A stretch of 64,000 nt of DNA from Flavobacteriales bacterium (GCA_017303755.1 JAFLBS010000001.1:434001-498000); one strand, 5' to 3'; shown: positions 34,650-43,318, numbered from the stretch's first letter. Program-made: numbers and translations. Notes: generated by a model not told the origin, from the sequence alone.

Positions 34650-34667
34650 TGAAAAGATATTAAGGTG

Positions 34668-34675
34668 CAAATTTA
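34668..34675 (-). promoter_or_regulatory. -7 element of queD promoter
   Basis: TAAATTTG on the minus strand, with a leader of about 14 bases before the ATG at 34649. Confidence 0.65.
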
Positions 34676-34681
34676 TGAATT

Positions 34682-34867
34682 TTAATCGAAGTCTTTTCTG
34701 TTTTTAGCACGATAATACATATAGTAAGCGATTCCGACAAAAACGACGAAAGGCAATAAATAACCAATTACTACTCCAACTTGATAACCACTATCAGGAG
34801 CATTTTTGAGTTTTTTGTCAATATTGGTTTGTTGAACTAAAGATATAAGTGAATACATAGGTAACAT
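34682..34867 (-). CDS. Small single-pass membrane protein
   Basis: The 61-residue product has one hydrophobic segment in its second half (YQVGVVIGYLLPFVVFVGIA), followed by a basic tail (YYRAKNRKDFD), which places the C terminus in the cytoplasm. I know no function and no named family. The ATG at 34867 was chosen because a -7 promoter element (34880-34887) covers the earlier in-frame Met. It ends 32 bases before queD begins, but queD has its own promoter. Confidence 0.65.
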   Translation of the reverse strand: MLPMYSLISLVQQTNIDKKLKNAPDSGYQVGVVIGYLLPFVVFVGIAYYMYYRAKNRKDFD

Positions 34868-34879
34868 TTTTACAATAAT

Positions 34880-34887
34880 CAAAAGTA
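34880..34887 (-). promoter_or_regulatory. -7 element of the small membrane protein gene
   Basis: TACTTTTG on the minus strand, about 13 bases before the ATG at 34867. It adjoins the terminator of the preceding Omp28 gene. Confidence 0.55.
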
Positions 34888-34892
34888 TAAAA

Positions 34893-34918
34893 AAAGGCCA
34901 CTTATAAAAGTGACCTTT
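34893..34918 (-). terminator. Terminator of the Omp28-type gene
   Basis: AAAGGCCACTT pairs with AAGTGACCTTT (one mismatch) across a 4-base loop. On the minus strand a T-run follows. Confidence 0.75.
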
Positions 34919-34943
34919 CTCATGTATTATAATTTTTTCTTTC

Positions 34944-35768
34944 TTACGGGTTAATTTGAAATGTTTGAGCTTCGTTGATGTGTGACTCTCTCACATTGAT
35001 TGCTTTGTTATCAGCTCCTACAACAAAAGCGGCAAAACTAATATTGTTTGCATTGGCAATATTGGCAGGAACAGGAATTGAAAATGTTTTAGAAACAGTA
35101 GCTCCATTAGTAGTTCCAATAATAGCATCACCTAAAATATCCGTCATCGAAACTCTCAATACATGATTGTGAACGAAGTTAGGTATTAAATAACCATCAT
35201 AATAATTAGTGTAATTGAACTGTTGGTAAATCAATCCGTTTTCCATCAAATACACTACTAGTTTTAAATCCGAATAATCATCTAAAAATTTAACATCAAC
35301 AGTTAAATCAATGTTTCCATTACTCAATGTAGAATTCATAGCTAAACCTACAGTAGTATTATTACTCGTTAAATCTATAGCTTCCTGAGTATTCGAAACT
35401 TCTGGAAAAGTCCAAACATTCATTCGATTCAATCGAGAAACTGGCAATGCAAGTGGACTGTTAGGTAAAATTAAGTTTTTTAATGGTGCAATTCCTGGGA
35501 AATGATACGGGTCATTTCCGTTGTGAATAGCTACAGTAACTACATTATCCGTTTGTTCTTTTACTTGTTCAATTGCATAAGCAACACGAGTACAATTTCC
35601 GCACCATGTACCTGTATAATCTTCAATTAAAACATTCTTTTTAAAATAGCCAGGAATAGCTGGTGCAGTAGCACTTTGGTCTGGACGATTTTCAACTACA
35701 ACTGTATCACTACAAGAGAAAAACAAAGTTGTAATAGCAAATAAAGCTAAAAGTTGTATCTTTTTCAT
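34944..35768 (-). CDS. Omp28-family lipoprotein with thioredoxin-like CxxC
   Basis: The signal peptide MKKIQLLALFAITTLFFSC ends in a lipobox, so the 274-residue protein is a lipoprotein. Omp28-type sequence follows: KKNVLIEDYTGTWCGNCTRVAYAIEQVKE contains CGNC in a thioredoxin-fold context, then HNGNDPYHFPG, then a beta-sandwich second half. Omp28 proteins are outer-membrane or surface proteins; the role of the CxxC is unproven. It is divergent from the TlpA-DUF6029-diheme operon, and a second Omp28 protein (40001) lies on the other side. No -7 consensus is visible. Confidence 0.88.
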   Translation of the reverse strand: MKKIQLLALFAITTLFFSCSDTVVVENRPDQSATAPAIPGYFKKNVLIEDYTGTWCGNCTRVAYAIEQVKEQTDNVVTVAIHNGNDPYHFPGIAPLKNLILPNSPLALPVSRLNRMNVWTFPEVSNTQEAIDLTSNNTTVGLAMNSTLSNGNIDLTVDVKFLDDYSDLKLVVYLMENGLIYQQFNYTNYYDGYLIPNFVHNHVLRVSMTDILGDAIIGTTNGATVSKTFSIPVPANIANANNISFAAFVVGADNKAINVRESHINEAQTFQINP

Positions 35769-35868
35769 ATTAAAAAAAATTTGCATGATTATTGATTGCA
35801 AATAAAACAAAAAAAACTTTAATCTTAATAATATTATTTATTTATTTGCAACTCTAATTGAACATTTT

Positions 35869-36345
35869 ATGAAAAATTTATCTCTTTTATTGCTTTTTGT
35901 AGGATTTAATTTATTCGGTCAAAATAACCTTCCTGATTTGAATTTGACAACACTTGAAGGCAAATCGGTTTCGTTGAAAAATGAGTTCAATGAAAAAGAC
36001 AAATTATATGTTTTTTCCTTTTGGGCAACTTGGTGCGCACCGTGTATCAATGAACTTGATGAAATGAATGATCTTCAAGAAGAATGGAAAAAAGAAGTCA
36101 ATTTTGAAGTCATTGCCGTTTCAACAGATGATTCTAGAACTCAAAAAAGAGTAAAACCTTTGGTGAACGGAAAAGAATGGACGTATAAAATTTTATTAGA
36201 TACCAACCAAGATTTTAAAAGAGCACTTTCGATTGTAAACATTCCTTATACAATTGTGGTAAAAAACAATCAGATAGTTCACATTCAAAATGGATACGTT
36301 CCAGGAAGTGAAGTTGAATTATTTGAAAAACTGAAGACTTTATAA
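35869..36345 (+). CDS. TlpA-type exported thioredoxin
   Basis: A signal peptide ends near LFGQN, and the mature 140-residue domain is a TlpA/ResA-like thioredoxin fold with the active site WATWCAPCINELDEM near residue 54 and a cis-Pro segment (VNIPYTIVVK). Such proteins reduce disulfides in the periplasm, for example in cytochrome c apoproteins before heme attachment. It is the first gene of an operon with an outer-membrane protein (4-base gap) and a diheme c-type lipoprotein, so a role in making the latter is plausible but inferred. Confidence 0.9.
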   Translation: MKNLSLLLLFVGFNLFGQNNLPDLNLTTLEGKSVSLKNEFNEKDKLYVFSFWATWCAPCINELDEMNDLQEEWKKEVNFEVIAVSTDDSRTQKRVKPLVNGKEWTYKILLDTNQDFKRALSIVNIPYTIVVKNNQIVHIQNGYVPGSEVELFEKLKTL

Positions 36346-36348
36346 AAA

Positions 36349-38049
36349 ATGAAATTACAACAACTAACTCAACTATTACTTCTAAGTTTCATAACTACTA
36401 CTGCATTTTCTCAAGAACAACCTAAAGAAAAAATTCAATTTAACGGCGGATTTGAATCGAATTCACAATGGTTTTTGGATGACGATGGACTCAAAGATGA
36501 GTTCAACAATCCAACCGTTGCTCCAGAGCAACCTTTACGTTCTAATAATTATCTTTTTTTAAATTTTAAATATAAGAATTGGTCTGCTGGTATTCAGGGT
36601 GAAAATTATAAAAACGAACATGAGTCGTTAGCTATTTACAACCCAAAATTTAGTGGAACCAATGTAGCTACGTATTTCTTACAATACAAGAGTAAAAAAA
36701 TCGATGTTACTGCTGGTTATTTTTACGAGCAATTTGGCAGCGGATTGTTGTACAGAAGTTGGGAAGACCGAGCTCTGGGAATCAATAATGCATTACGTGG
36801 TGGACGAATCATATTCAAACCAACGGATTACTTAACATTAAAATCTATTTATGGCCAACAAAGAACTGGTTTTGATGTAAGTAGAGGAAAAATTTATGGT
36901 GCGGATGTTGAAATTGGATTTTCTCCGATTTTTAAAATGGAAACTACAGATGTTTCTCTAGGTTTAACTTACATTGCTAGAGACGAAAAAACAGACATAG
37001 TAAATCCAAATTTTGATGATGTAACTAACGGTTATGCGGCTAGAGTAAACATTAATCATAATTCGGTTTATTTTTCAAGTGAATACGACTATAAAACTCA
37101 CGACGCTGTTGTTCAATCTCCTGGTCAAATAGACAATCGTTTGATTAAACCAGGAAATGCTTTGTTAATCAATACTGGTTACTCTAAAAAAGGCTTTGGA
37201 ATTGATGCTTCCTTCAGACGATTAGAAAACATGAGTTTCTTTTCGGAAAGAGATGCTAAAGGAAATACATTCAACGACCGATTGATGAATTTCATACCAA
37301 GTTTAACTAAACAACACCATTATAATTTAGCCAACATATATGTATATCAAGCTCAACCAAGTGTACTTATTGAAGATGTTGACTTTGTAAAAGCTGGTGA
37401 AATTGGTGGACAAATTGATATTTTCTACGATTTCAAAAAAGGAAGTAAATTAGGAGGTAAAAACGGAATGAAAGTGGCATTAAATGTTTCTAATTGGAAT
37501 GCTTTAGGCGGTACTTTTTATCTTTTTAATCCTCAAAATTATGAAACCGATTTCTTCGGATTTGGCAAAAGAATGTATACAGACGCTAATATAGAAATTA
37601 CCAAAAAATGGGATTCAAAATGGCAATCTGTCTTTAGTTACATCAACCAATACTACAACAAAAAATTTGTTGATGGTAGATCAGGTGAAGTTAATTCAAA
37701 TATTGTTGCTGCCGAGGCTACATACAAATTCACACCAACTCGTTCTATGAGAGTAATGGGAGAACATATGTGGGCAGACAGCGACAAGAAAAACTGGGCT
37801 GGAGCCACAGTAGAGATGAATATAAACTCGAAGTTTTCATTTTATGTGTCCGATTTGTATAACTACGGAAACGACTTAGACTATTCAAGAAATCATTACT
37901 ACAACCTTGGCGGTGCATTCAGAAAAAAATCAACTCGAATTGCTTTAAATTATGGAAGACAAAGAGGAGGTTTAGTCTGTGTAGGTGGAGTTTGTCGATT
38001 TGTTCCTGAAAGTTCTGGTTTATCATTATCACTTAATACTGCATTCTAA
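36349..38049 (+). CDS. DUF6029-type outer-membrane beta-barrel protein
   Basis: A signal peptide (ending AFSQ) is followed by ~540 residues with many alternating strands. The chain ends SLSLNTAF, with terminal Phe as for barrel insertion. An unusual CVGGVC pair lies 19 residues from the end. I assign DUF6029 from the general pattern and length (566 residues), so the family name is tentative; its function is unknown. It follows the TlpA gene by 3 bases and precedes the diheme lipoprotein gene by 11, so these three form one operon. A barrel next to a heme lipoprotein could form a conduit across the outer membrane, but this is speculation. Confidence 0.8.
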   Translation: MKLQQLTQLLLLSFITTTAFSQEQPKEKIQFNGGFESNSQWFLDDDGLKDEFNNPTVAPEQPLRSNNYLFLNFKYKNWSAGIQGENYKNEHESLAIYNPKFSGTNVATYFLQYKSKKIDVTAGYFYEQFGSGLLYRSWEDRALGINNALRGGRIIFKPTDYLTLKSIYGQQRTGFDVSRGKIYGADVEIGFSPIFKMETTDVSLGLTYIARDEKTDIVNPNFDDVTNGYAARVNINHNSVYFSSEYDYKTHDAVVQSPGQIDNRLIKPGNALLINTGYSKKGFGIDASFRRLENMSFFSERDAKGNTFNDRLMNFIPSLTKQHHYNLANIYVYQAQPSVLIEDVDFVKAGEIGGQIDIFYDFKKGSKLGGKNGMKVALNVSNWNALGGTFYLFNPQNYETDFFGFGKRMYTDANIEITKKWDSKWQSVFSYINQYYNKKFVDGRSGEVNSNIVAAEATYKFTPTRSMRVMGEHMWADSDKKNWAGATVEMNINSKFSFYVSDLYNYGNDLDYSRNHYYNLGGAFRKKSTRIALNYGRQRGGLVCVGGVCRFVPESSGLSLSLNTAF

Positions 38050-38060
38050 AACTAACTGCG

Positions 38061-39143
38061 ATGATAAAAATTCAGAAAATAACAATTGGTTTAGTATTTG
38101 GATTTTTATTTTTTCTACTATCGTGTAGCTCTTCTGAGGAAGAATATATTGACATACCTGCTGTTTCAGTAGATTTGACTCAAGTTCCTTATCCTAAATT
38201 ATCAGATTATCATTTTTTTACTGGCGAATTAAAAAACTTAACTCCAACCAATGGAGTTGTTCCGTTCAAACCAGCCACTGAACTTTTTACTGATTATGCA
38301 GAGAAGAAGCGCTTTGTTTGGATGCCAAATGGAGCGAAAGCAACATATGTTAACGATCATACGGTTTTAGACTTACCCATTGGAGCTGTTGTCATAAAAA
38401 TGTTTTACTATAACAATGTTCAACCTTCAAATACTACAAAAATTATTGAAACCCGAATGATGATTCGCAAATCAACGGGATGGATTTTTGCAGAGTATAT
38501 CTGGAATGATGAACAAACGGAAGCATTTTTAGAAACCCAAAGCACAACAAGAGTAATCAGTTGGAAAGACAGCAATAATGTGGTTCATACTATTGATTAC
38601 AGAACACCCGAAGTGGATTTTGAATGCTTGCGATGTCATGCAAAATTTAACAATACAATCATAAGTCCGATTGGAATTAAACCACAGAACATCAATTATA
38701 ATTTAGCGTACAACGAAGGCTCAAAGAACCAGTTAACCAAACTCATTGAAACGGGTTACTTAGACAATAATTTACCCTCAAACATCCTTTCAAGCGTTGA
38801 TTTCAAAGATGCTTCAAAGTCGTTAGACCAAAGAGTTCGTTCTTACTTTGATGCGAATTGTGCGCATTGTCATATAGATGGCGGAGAAGCTTCATGGATG
38901 AATTTACGATTCGCTTACAACGAAACTGTAAATCCGTTAAAAATGGGAGTAACTGCTCATGCAGCTCACTATTTAGAAGGATACAACAATATTACCGTAA
39001 CGCCAGGAAATGTAGGTCAATCCATTTTACATTACAGAGTAAATACTGAAAACGACTTATTGTATATTATGCCTCCATTAGGAAGAACTAAACGACATAC
39101 TGAAGCTGTACTACTTATTGAAAATTGGATAAATTCATTATAA
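38061..39143 (+). CDS. Diheme c-type lipoprotein (HNE_0200/TIGR03806-like)
   Basis: The signal peptide ends in a lipobox (LLSC), and the 360-residue product is a lipoprotein. Two heme sites are visible: CLRCH near residue 189 and CAHCH near 267. The surrounding phrases (ELFTDYAEKKRFVWMPNGAK, and the IMPPLGR stretch near the end) resemble TIGR03806 proteins of unknown function. The segment after the lipid Cys is SSSEEEYIDI, nearly the same as in the seven-heme protein at 32048. The gene ends the TlpA-barrel operon and is followed by a strong terminator. Confidence 0.8.
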   Translation: MIKIQKITIGLVFGFLFFLLSCSSSEEEYIDIPAVSVDLTQVPYPKLSDYHFFTGELKNLTPTNGVVPFKPATELFTDYAEKKRFVWMPNGAKATYVNDHTVLDLPIGAVVIKMFYYNNVQPSNTTKIIETRMMIRKSTGWIFAEYIWNDEQTEAFLETQSTTRVISWKDSNNVVHTIDYRTPEVDFECLRCHAKFNNTIISPIGIKPQNINYNLAYNEGSKNQLTKLIETGYLDNNLPSNILSSVDFKDASKSLDQRVRSYFDANCAHCHIDGGEASWMNLRFAYNETVNPLKMGVTAHAAHYLEGYNNITVTPGNVGQSILHYRVNTENDLLYIMPPLGRTKRHTEAVLLIENWINSL

Positions 39144-39144
39144 T

Positions 39145-39174
39145 AAAAAAGGCTCACTGTTGTGAGCCTTTTTT
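39145..39174. terminator. Bidirectional terminator
   Basis: AAAGGCTCAC (39148-39157) pairs with GTGAGCCTTT (39162-39171), with A- and T-runs outside. It separates two convergent transcripts. Confidence 0.85.
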
Positions 39175-39197
39175 ATTTTTTATGTTTAAAAAAACTA

Positions 39198-39932
39198 TTA
39201 CTTTTTAATGATTTTTTTTGTAGATGAATTTCCTTCAGCATTTGTAAAGTTAATTACATATACTCCAGAACTTATGTTTGAAAAATCAATAGTTTGAACT
39301 CCATAATTTAATTCAGAGTTATAAACTACTTTACCATTTAAGTCGTAAACTGCCATAGAAGTACTTTTTAATACATCTAAAACCAATTCGTCATCGATTA
39401 AAGTAGATTTAACAATCACACCGGAAGTCTCTAACTGACTTACCTCATCAATTGTTAAATTAGGATCGTAACGGTATGTAACGGTAATTGAATTACCTAC
39501 TTCTGTACCACCTTGAGTTGCTTGATTGGTTTGATAAAATCTGAATACAAAATCCAAAGGATAAACTCCGGTTCCAGCATTATCATTCAAAAAGTGATCA
39601 AAATTACCATTTGTTCCGTTTGGAGCTAAAGTAACACCAACACTTGGGTAACTCAATCCTTCAACTACTTCTGGAAGGCATTCTTCTCCAAAACACAATT
39701 GAAAACTAGTTCCGTCATTATTTAATAAATCTTCACATTTTACCCAAACATTTGTTGTTGTTGAACCTGTGTTTCTTACTTTGAAACCAACTTCAGCTTG
39801 AGGATAACCAGTTTGGTTATTCGCAATAACAGAACCACTTGGAATCGGTGTGAAATTTAATCGTGCAAGAGTGATTTGGGAAAAACCAAGTTGCAACGTT
39901 AACAAAGCTAAAAGAGTAATTATCTTTTTCAT
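39198..39932 (-). CDS. Secreted protein of unknown function with T9SS sorting domain
   Basis: A signal peptide (LLALLTLQLGFSQ) starts the 244-residue protein at 39932. The middle is a beta-sandwich-like region with one Cys-rich part (QLCFGEECLPE), similar to choice-of-anchor or Ig-like folds. The last ~70 residues are a T9SS type A C-terminal domain: KSTSMAVYDLNGKVVYN, then GVYVINFTNAEG and a basic end KKIIKK. It is exported by type IX secretion. A hairpin without T-run separates it from the upstream Omp28-T9SS gene (40001), and both have similar cargo signals, so they may be co-transcribed. Confidence 0.87.
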   Translation of the reverse strand: MKKIITLLALLTLQLGFSQITLARLNFTPIPSGSVIANNQTGYPQAEVGFKVRNTGSTTTNVWVKCEDLLNNDGTSFQLCFGEECLPEVVEGLSYPSVGVTLAPNGTNGNFDHFLNDNAGTGVYPLDFVFRFYQTNQATQGGTEVGNSITVTYRYDPNLTIDEVSQLETSGVIVKSTLIDDELVLDVLKSTSMAVYDLNGKVVYNSELNYGVQTIDFSNISSGVYVINFTNAEGNSSTKKIIKK

Positions 39933-39947
39933 TTTTTCTTTTTTTTT

Positions 39948-39987
39948 AACATCCATACTCTAAAAATGAGTTTAGAGTATGGATGTT
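39948..39987. repeat. Perfect 17-bp hairpin between two T9SS cargo genes
   Basis: AACATCCATACTCTAAA (39948-39964) pairs perfectly with 39971-39987, loop AATGAG. On the minus strand it is followed by an A-run and the next start codon, not a T-run, so it is not a standard terminator. It is more likely a processing or stability element. Confidence 0.75.
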
Positions 39988-40000
39988 TAGATTATTCTAT

Positions 40001-41719
40001 TTAGTTTAATACAATTTTGATTGTCTCTTCTACCGATTCTGAAGTCAATTTAGCCAAATATACTCCTCTTTGAAGGTTTGATAAATTTACTGAATCGTTG
40101 TTAGACATATTGTTTTTAGTAAATACCACTTTACCAGTGATATCAGTAACTACTAAATCAAAGTTAGTTTCGGTAGCAAAAGTAAAGATTCCTGTTGATG
40201 GGTTTGGGAATACAGTAGCTTTTACAGTTGAAAACTCATTATTACTTAATGGATTTGCAACACTAAATGGTTTTGCTTCTGAACTTCCAAAAGTTCCCCC
40301 TTGAGCACCTGGAATTAAAATACCATTTCCTAATATTTGGTAACTTCCAACTCCATAACCACTGTTCATACCATCACCGTAAGAATCTTCAATAGTAAAA
40401 GTATAACAATCGTTTGGCAAAGTTAAGTTAATATCTGGCTGTGGATAAGCTCCAGCAGCAGCAGCATCTGTGTAAGTAGGACTAATTGCAACAATTGCTC
40501 CTGCAGAATTTCTTAACATCCAAGAAGTCTCAGAACCATAAGCATCTAAAGTAATTTTGATTGTAATATTAGAACTGTCAGTTTCTCCTGCTTTATCAAA
40601 TGAAACAGTACCAGAATTATTTGCATTGTCATCATCAGCAGGAATAGATACTTCCAAAGTGTTGTTTGGTTGTAGCGTATAAGGTGTTGCTGGCAATGTA
40701 ACAGTCGTACGAGCAAGTGGACTTAAATTTCCTGTCCAATTGTATACTTGTGGAGTTCCACCATTAATAGTATAGGTTATTGGTAAATTTGTCAATTGTG
40801 TTTGACCATAATTTTGAATCTCAACTTTTGGTTCAAGAGATGATACGCATTGAGCATCAATTTCTTTAACTTCTTTAATTTTTGCATCATTACTTGTTAA
40901 ACCTGTGTAAGTAGGAGTAGTTCCATTACCAGAAATGATTTTTTGTTGAGTTTCTGCCATAAAAGCAACAACTTCAAACTCACCCATTTCAGCAACAATA
41001 CTATTGTATGCCGCAGGAATAGTATAAGTATAAGTTCTTGTTACAAAAGTACCAGCAGTAGTAGTAGTTATGTTTTCACCCCATTGACCTGTCAACATGT
41101 GGATTAATCTGTGTTGGTGGTTGTAGTTATTACCCATATTTCCACCTGTTTGTGGTCCTAATGTGTTATTTTGTAAGAAAGCAACATTCAATTTATTTGT
41201 TGCAACTGGACTTGCTCCTGTATAATATGCTTCTACTAAAACGGTTAATACTCTTGTATTAACATCAATAGACGCGGTTGTTGCAACGTTTACATAAGAA
41301 GCCTGAGCTAGAGTCTGATTAGAAGCGTTGTTCCAGTTATTACGGTTCATAGCAGTTCCAGTTCCACCATTTTGTGCCAAACCTGCAAAAGCAACTCTAT
41401 TAACAGTTCCAGCTGGATAACCTGTTAATCCACTTTGATTAGCAATACCTGTTCCAAAAGAAGTTCTGAAATCAGGCTGACCTGGTCCTGGAGTAGCAAA
41501 ACCTCCAACGTGTATGTTTATCAAGAATACGTTATTCGGATTTGCATTTTTAATACTGTTGGCTATCGCATGTCCTTGTGGGCAATAAACGCAATTTACA
41601 CCTGTAAATTCTTCAAGAATTACTTTTTTGTTTTGTGGTGCTGTGCTCACAATAGTTTGAGCAAAAGCACTCACTCCCATAAAAGCAACAAAAAATAATG
41701 AAAGAGTAGTTTTTTTCAT
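40001..41719 (-). CDS. Omp28-type secreted protein with CxxC and T9SS sorting domain
   Basis: After a signal peptide (SAFAQ) comes an Omp28-type domain: KKVILEEFTGVNCVYCPQGHA has a CVYC thioredoxin-like site. Long beta-rich middle domains follow, including a GDGMNSGYGVGSYQI stretch near residue 455. The C-terminal ~75 residues are a T9SS type A sorting domain (FPNPSTGIFTF, then LQRGVYLAKLTSESVEETIK). So it is a surface or secreted thioredoxin-fold protein. The other Omp28 protein (34944) is a lipoprotein without the sorting domain. The protein has 572 residues. Confidence 0.9.
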   Translation of the reverse strand: MKKTTLSLFFVAFMGVSAFAQTIVSTAPQNKKVILEEFTGVNCVYCPQGHAIANSIKNANPNNVFLINIHVGGFATPGPGQPDFRTSFGTGIANQSGLTGYPAGTVNRVAFAGLAQNGGTGTAMNRNNWNNASNQTLAQASYVNVATTASIDVNTRVLTVLVEAYYTGASPVATNKLNVAFLQNNTLGPQTGGNMGNNYNHQHRLIHMLTGQWGENITTTTAGTFVTRTYTYTIPAAYNSIVAEMGEFEVVAFMAETQQKIISGNGTTPTYTGLTSNDAKIKEVKEIDAQCVSSLEPKVEIQNYGQTQLTNLPITYTINGGTPQVYNWTGNLSPLARTTVTLPATPYTLQPNNTLEVSIPADDDNANNSGTVSFDKAGETDSSNITIKITLDAYGSETSWMLRNSAGAIVAISPTYTDAAAAGAYPQPDINLTLPNDCYTFTIEDSYGDGMNSGYGVGSYQILGNGILIPGAQGGTFGSSEAKPFSVANPLSNNEFSTVKATVFPNPSTGIFTFATETNFDLVVTDITGKVVFTKNNMSNNDSVNLSNLQRGVYLAKLTSESVEETIKIVLN

Positions 41720-41886
41720 AAGTGGTTTAAAGTTAATAGTTTGTATTTGTTTTTTTAAAGTGTAGCAATATTATGGTTTTTTTTCAAATCAAAAAAACAA
41801 TTTGGATATTTTTTCTTTATAATAAGTTAATATTAAATTGTTTGTAATAATTTACACTAAAAATAATTGTTTTTTCAATTTTGCTC

Positions 41887-41894
41887 TATATTTG
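41887..41894 (+). promoter_or_regulatory. -7 element of the tRNA-Ala gene
   Basis: TATATTTG is an exact TAnnTTTG match. Transcription would begin about 5 bases before the mature tRNA. Confidence 0.7.
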
Positions 41895-41904
41895 TAAAAA
41901 TTTC

Positions 41905-41978
41905 GGGGATGTAGCTCAGTTGGCTAGAGTGCTTGACTGGCAGTCAAGAGGTCGTGGGTTCGAGCCCCATCTTCTCCA
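41905..41978 (+). tRNA. tRNA-Ala (GGC anticodon)
   Basis: The 74-base cloverleaf is complete. The acceptor stem has the alanine identity pair G3-U70 and one T-T mismatch at the sixth position. The anticodon stem CTTGA/TCAAG encloses CTGGCAG, giving anticodon GGC, which reads GCC (and GCU). The T-loop TTCGAGC is normal. The 3' CCA is not encoded, as the discriminator A is followed by CT. It has its own promoter and terminator. Confidence 0.96.
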
Positions 41979-41984
41979 CTAAAT

Positions 41985-42013
41985 AAAAACGCCTTGAATA
42001 TCTTGGCGTTTTT
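41985..42013. terminator. Terminator after the tRNA-Ala gene
   Basis: AAAAACGCC (41985-41993) pairs with GGCGTTTTT (42005-42013), with a T-run after it. It also serves the convergent DUF3109 gene. Confidence 0.85.
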
Positions 42014-42014
42014 T

Positions 42015-42587
42015 TTATTTTCCACTTTTTAAGTCTTCAGCTACTTTTTCTAATTCCATATACCAATCGTCACCAAATCTTCTGATTAAAGCTTCTTTGA
42101 CAAATTTATATATTGGAACTTGTAATTCTTTTCCTAATGAACAAGCATCATCACAAATATCCCAACGATCGTAGTTGACTGCTGCAAACTCGGTAAAATC
42201 TTTTACTCGAATTGGATACAAATGACACGAAACTGGTTTTTTCCAGCTTACTTCACCTTGGTTGTACGCTTGCTCGATTCCGCATAAAGCTGTTTTCCCA
42301 TCAAAAATTACATAGGCGCAATCTTTGTTGTCAATCAATGGAGTTTCCAAATCTTGATCGGTTCCTTTTACCCAAGTTCCTAATCGCTCAATGGCTTCAA
42401 TTCCTTCTTTGCGTAAAAAAGGCTTTACTTTTGGATAAATTTCTTCTAGAATTTTGGTTTCTTCTGCACTCAATGGCGCTCCAGCATCACCATCAACGCA
42501 ACAAGCACCATGACACGCCGAAAGATTACACACAAAATCTTTTTCTAATATATCTTCCGAAACTATGGTTTTCCCTAACTGAAACAT
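42015..42587 (-). CDS. DUF3109 family cysteine-rich protein
   Basis: The 190-residue soluble protein carries a Cys cluster in its N-terminal part (FVCNLSACHGACCVDGDAG) and further Cys at DCAYV, LCGIE, SCHLYPI and CDDACSLG, the pattern of DUF3109. These cysteines could bind a metal or an iron-sulfur cluster, as in related UPF0153/UPF0260-type proteins, but no function has been shown. It is transcribed from a TACCTTTG promoter (42611-42618) and ends at the tRNA terminator. Confidence 0.9.
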   Translation of the reverse strand: MFQLGKTIVSEDILEKDFVCNLSACHGACCVDGDAGAPLSAEETKILEEIYPKVKPFLRKEGIEAIERLGTWVKGTDQDLETPLIDNKDCAYVIFDGKTALCGIEQAYNQGEVSWKKPVSCHLYPIRVKDFTEFAAVNYDRWDICDDACSLGKELQVPIYKFVKEALIRRFGDDWYMELEKVAEDLKSGK

Positions 42588-42610
42588 AACAATTGACTTA
42601 TTTTTTGCGC

Positions 42611-42618
42611 CAAAGGTA
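42611..42618 (-). promoter_or_regulatory. -7 element of the DUF3109 gene
   Basis: TACCTTTG on the minus strand, with a leader of about 19 bases. Confidence 0.65.
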
Positions 42619-42701
42619 CAAAGGATTTTGATGTTTTTAGTGAACTTGACTCAGCTTTGAAAATTAATGCAATATTTAATCAACAACAATTCTGAAAGCA
42701 C

Positions 42702-42709
42702 TAATTTTG
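42702..42709 (+). promoter_or_regulatory. -7 element of the MarC-family gene
   Basis: TAATTTTG; transcription from about 42714 supports the ATG at 42728 over the in-frame Met at 42707. Confidence 0.65.
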
Positions 42710-42727
42710 CACTTTAATTTATCGCTT

Positions 42728-43306
42728 ATGTTGGGATTGGATTTTAAAGAAATTGTGACCATTGGAATGGTTCTTTTTGCCGTAATTGATATAGTCGGAA
42801 CGATTCCGATTATCGTAGAATTGCGTCAGAAATTTGGTCATATCGAGTCGGAAAAGGCTTCTCTAGTTGCCGGAGTCATTATGATTGTTTTCCTTTTTGT
42901 TGGTGAAGAATTATTAAAACTCATCGGAATTGACGTACACTCATTTGCCGTTGCCGGTTCGTTTGTGCTTTTCTTTTTAGCTTTAGAAATGATACTTGGA
43001 ATTAGAATCTACAAAGAAGAAACCAATTCGTCTGCTTCAATTGTGCCTTTGGCTTTTCCTCTTATTGCTGGCGCTGGAACTATGACGACTTTGCTTTCTT
43101 TACGTTCTCAATACGAAACAATCAATATTATAGTTGCTATTATTCTGAACATTTTTGTAGTTTACGCCGTTTTAAAATCGTCTGCAAAAATCGAAAAAGT
43201 ATTGGGCAAAAATGGTTTAGGCGTTATTCGAAAAACCTTCGGCGTTGTACTTTTGGCTATTGCTGTTAAATTATTTGCCGCTAATGTTAAAGGCTTGTTC
43301 GTTTAA
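42728..43306 (+). CDS. MarC family integral membrane protein
   Basis: The 192-residue protein has about six membrane segments, beginning FKEIVTIGMVLFAVIDIVGTIP and ending VIRKTFGVVLLAIAVKLFAAN. Typical of the family are the IDIVGTIPII segment and the later AFPLIAGAGTMTTLLSL. MarC was once linked with multiple antibiotic resistance, but this was not confirmed, and members are thought to be transporters of unknown substrate. The start follows from the promoter. A small membrane protein gene with its own -7 element follows. Confidence 0.93.
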   Translation: MLGLDFKEIVTIGMVLFAVIDIVGTIPIIVELRQKFGHIESEKASLVAGVIMIVFLFVGEELLKLIGIDVHSFAVAGSFVLFFLALEMILGIRIYKEETNSSASIVPLAFPLIAGAGTMTTLLSLRSQYETINIIVAIILNIFVVYAVLKSSAKIEKVLGKNGLGVIRKTFGVVLLAIAVKLFAANVKGLFV

Positions 43307-43318
43307 TTCAAAAATTAT

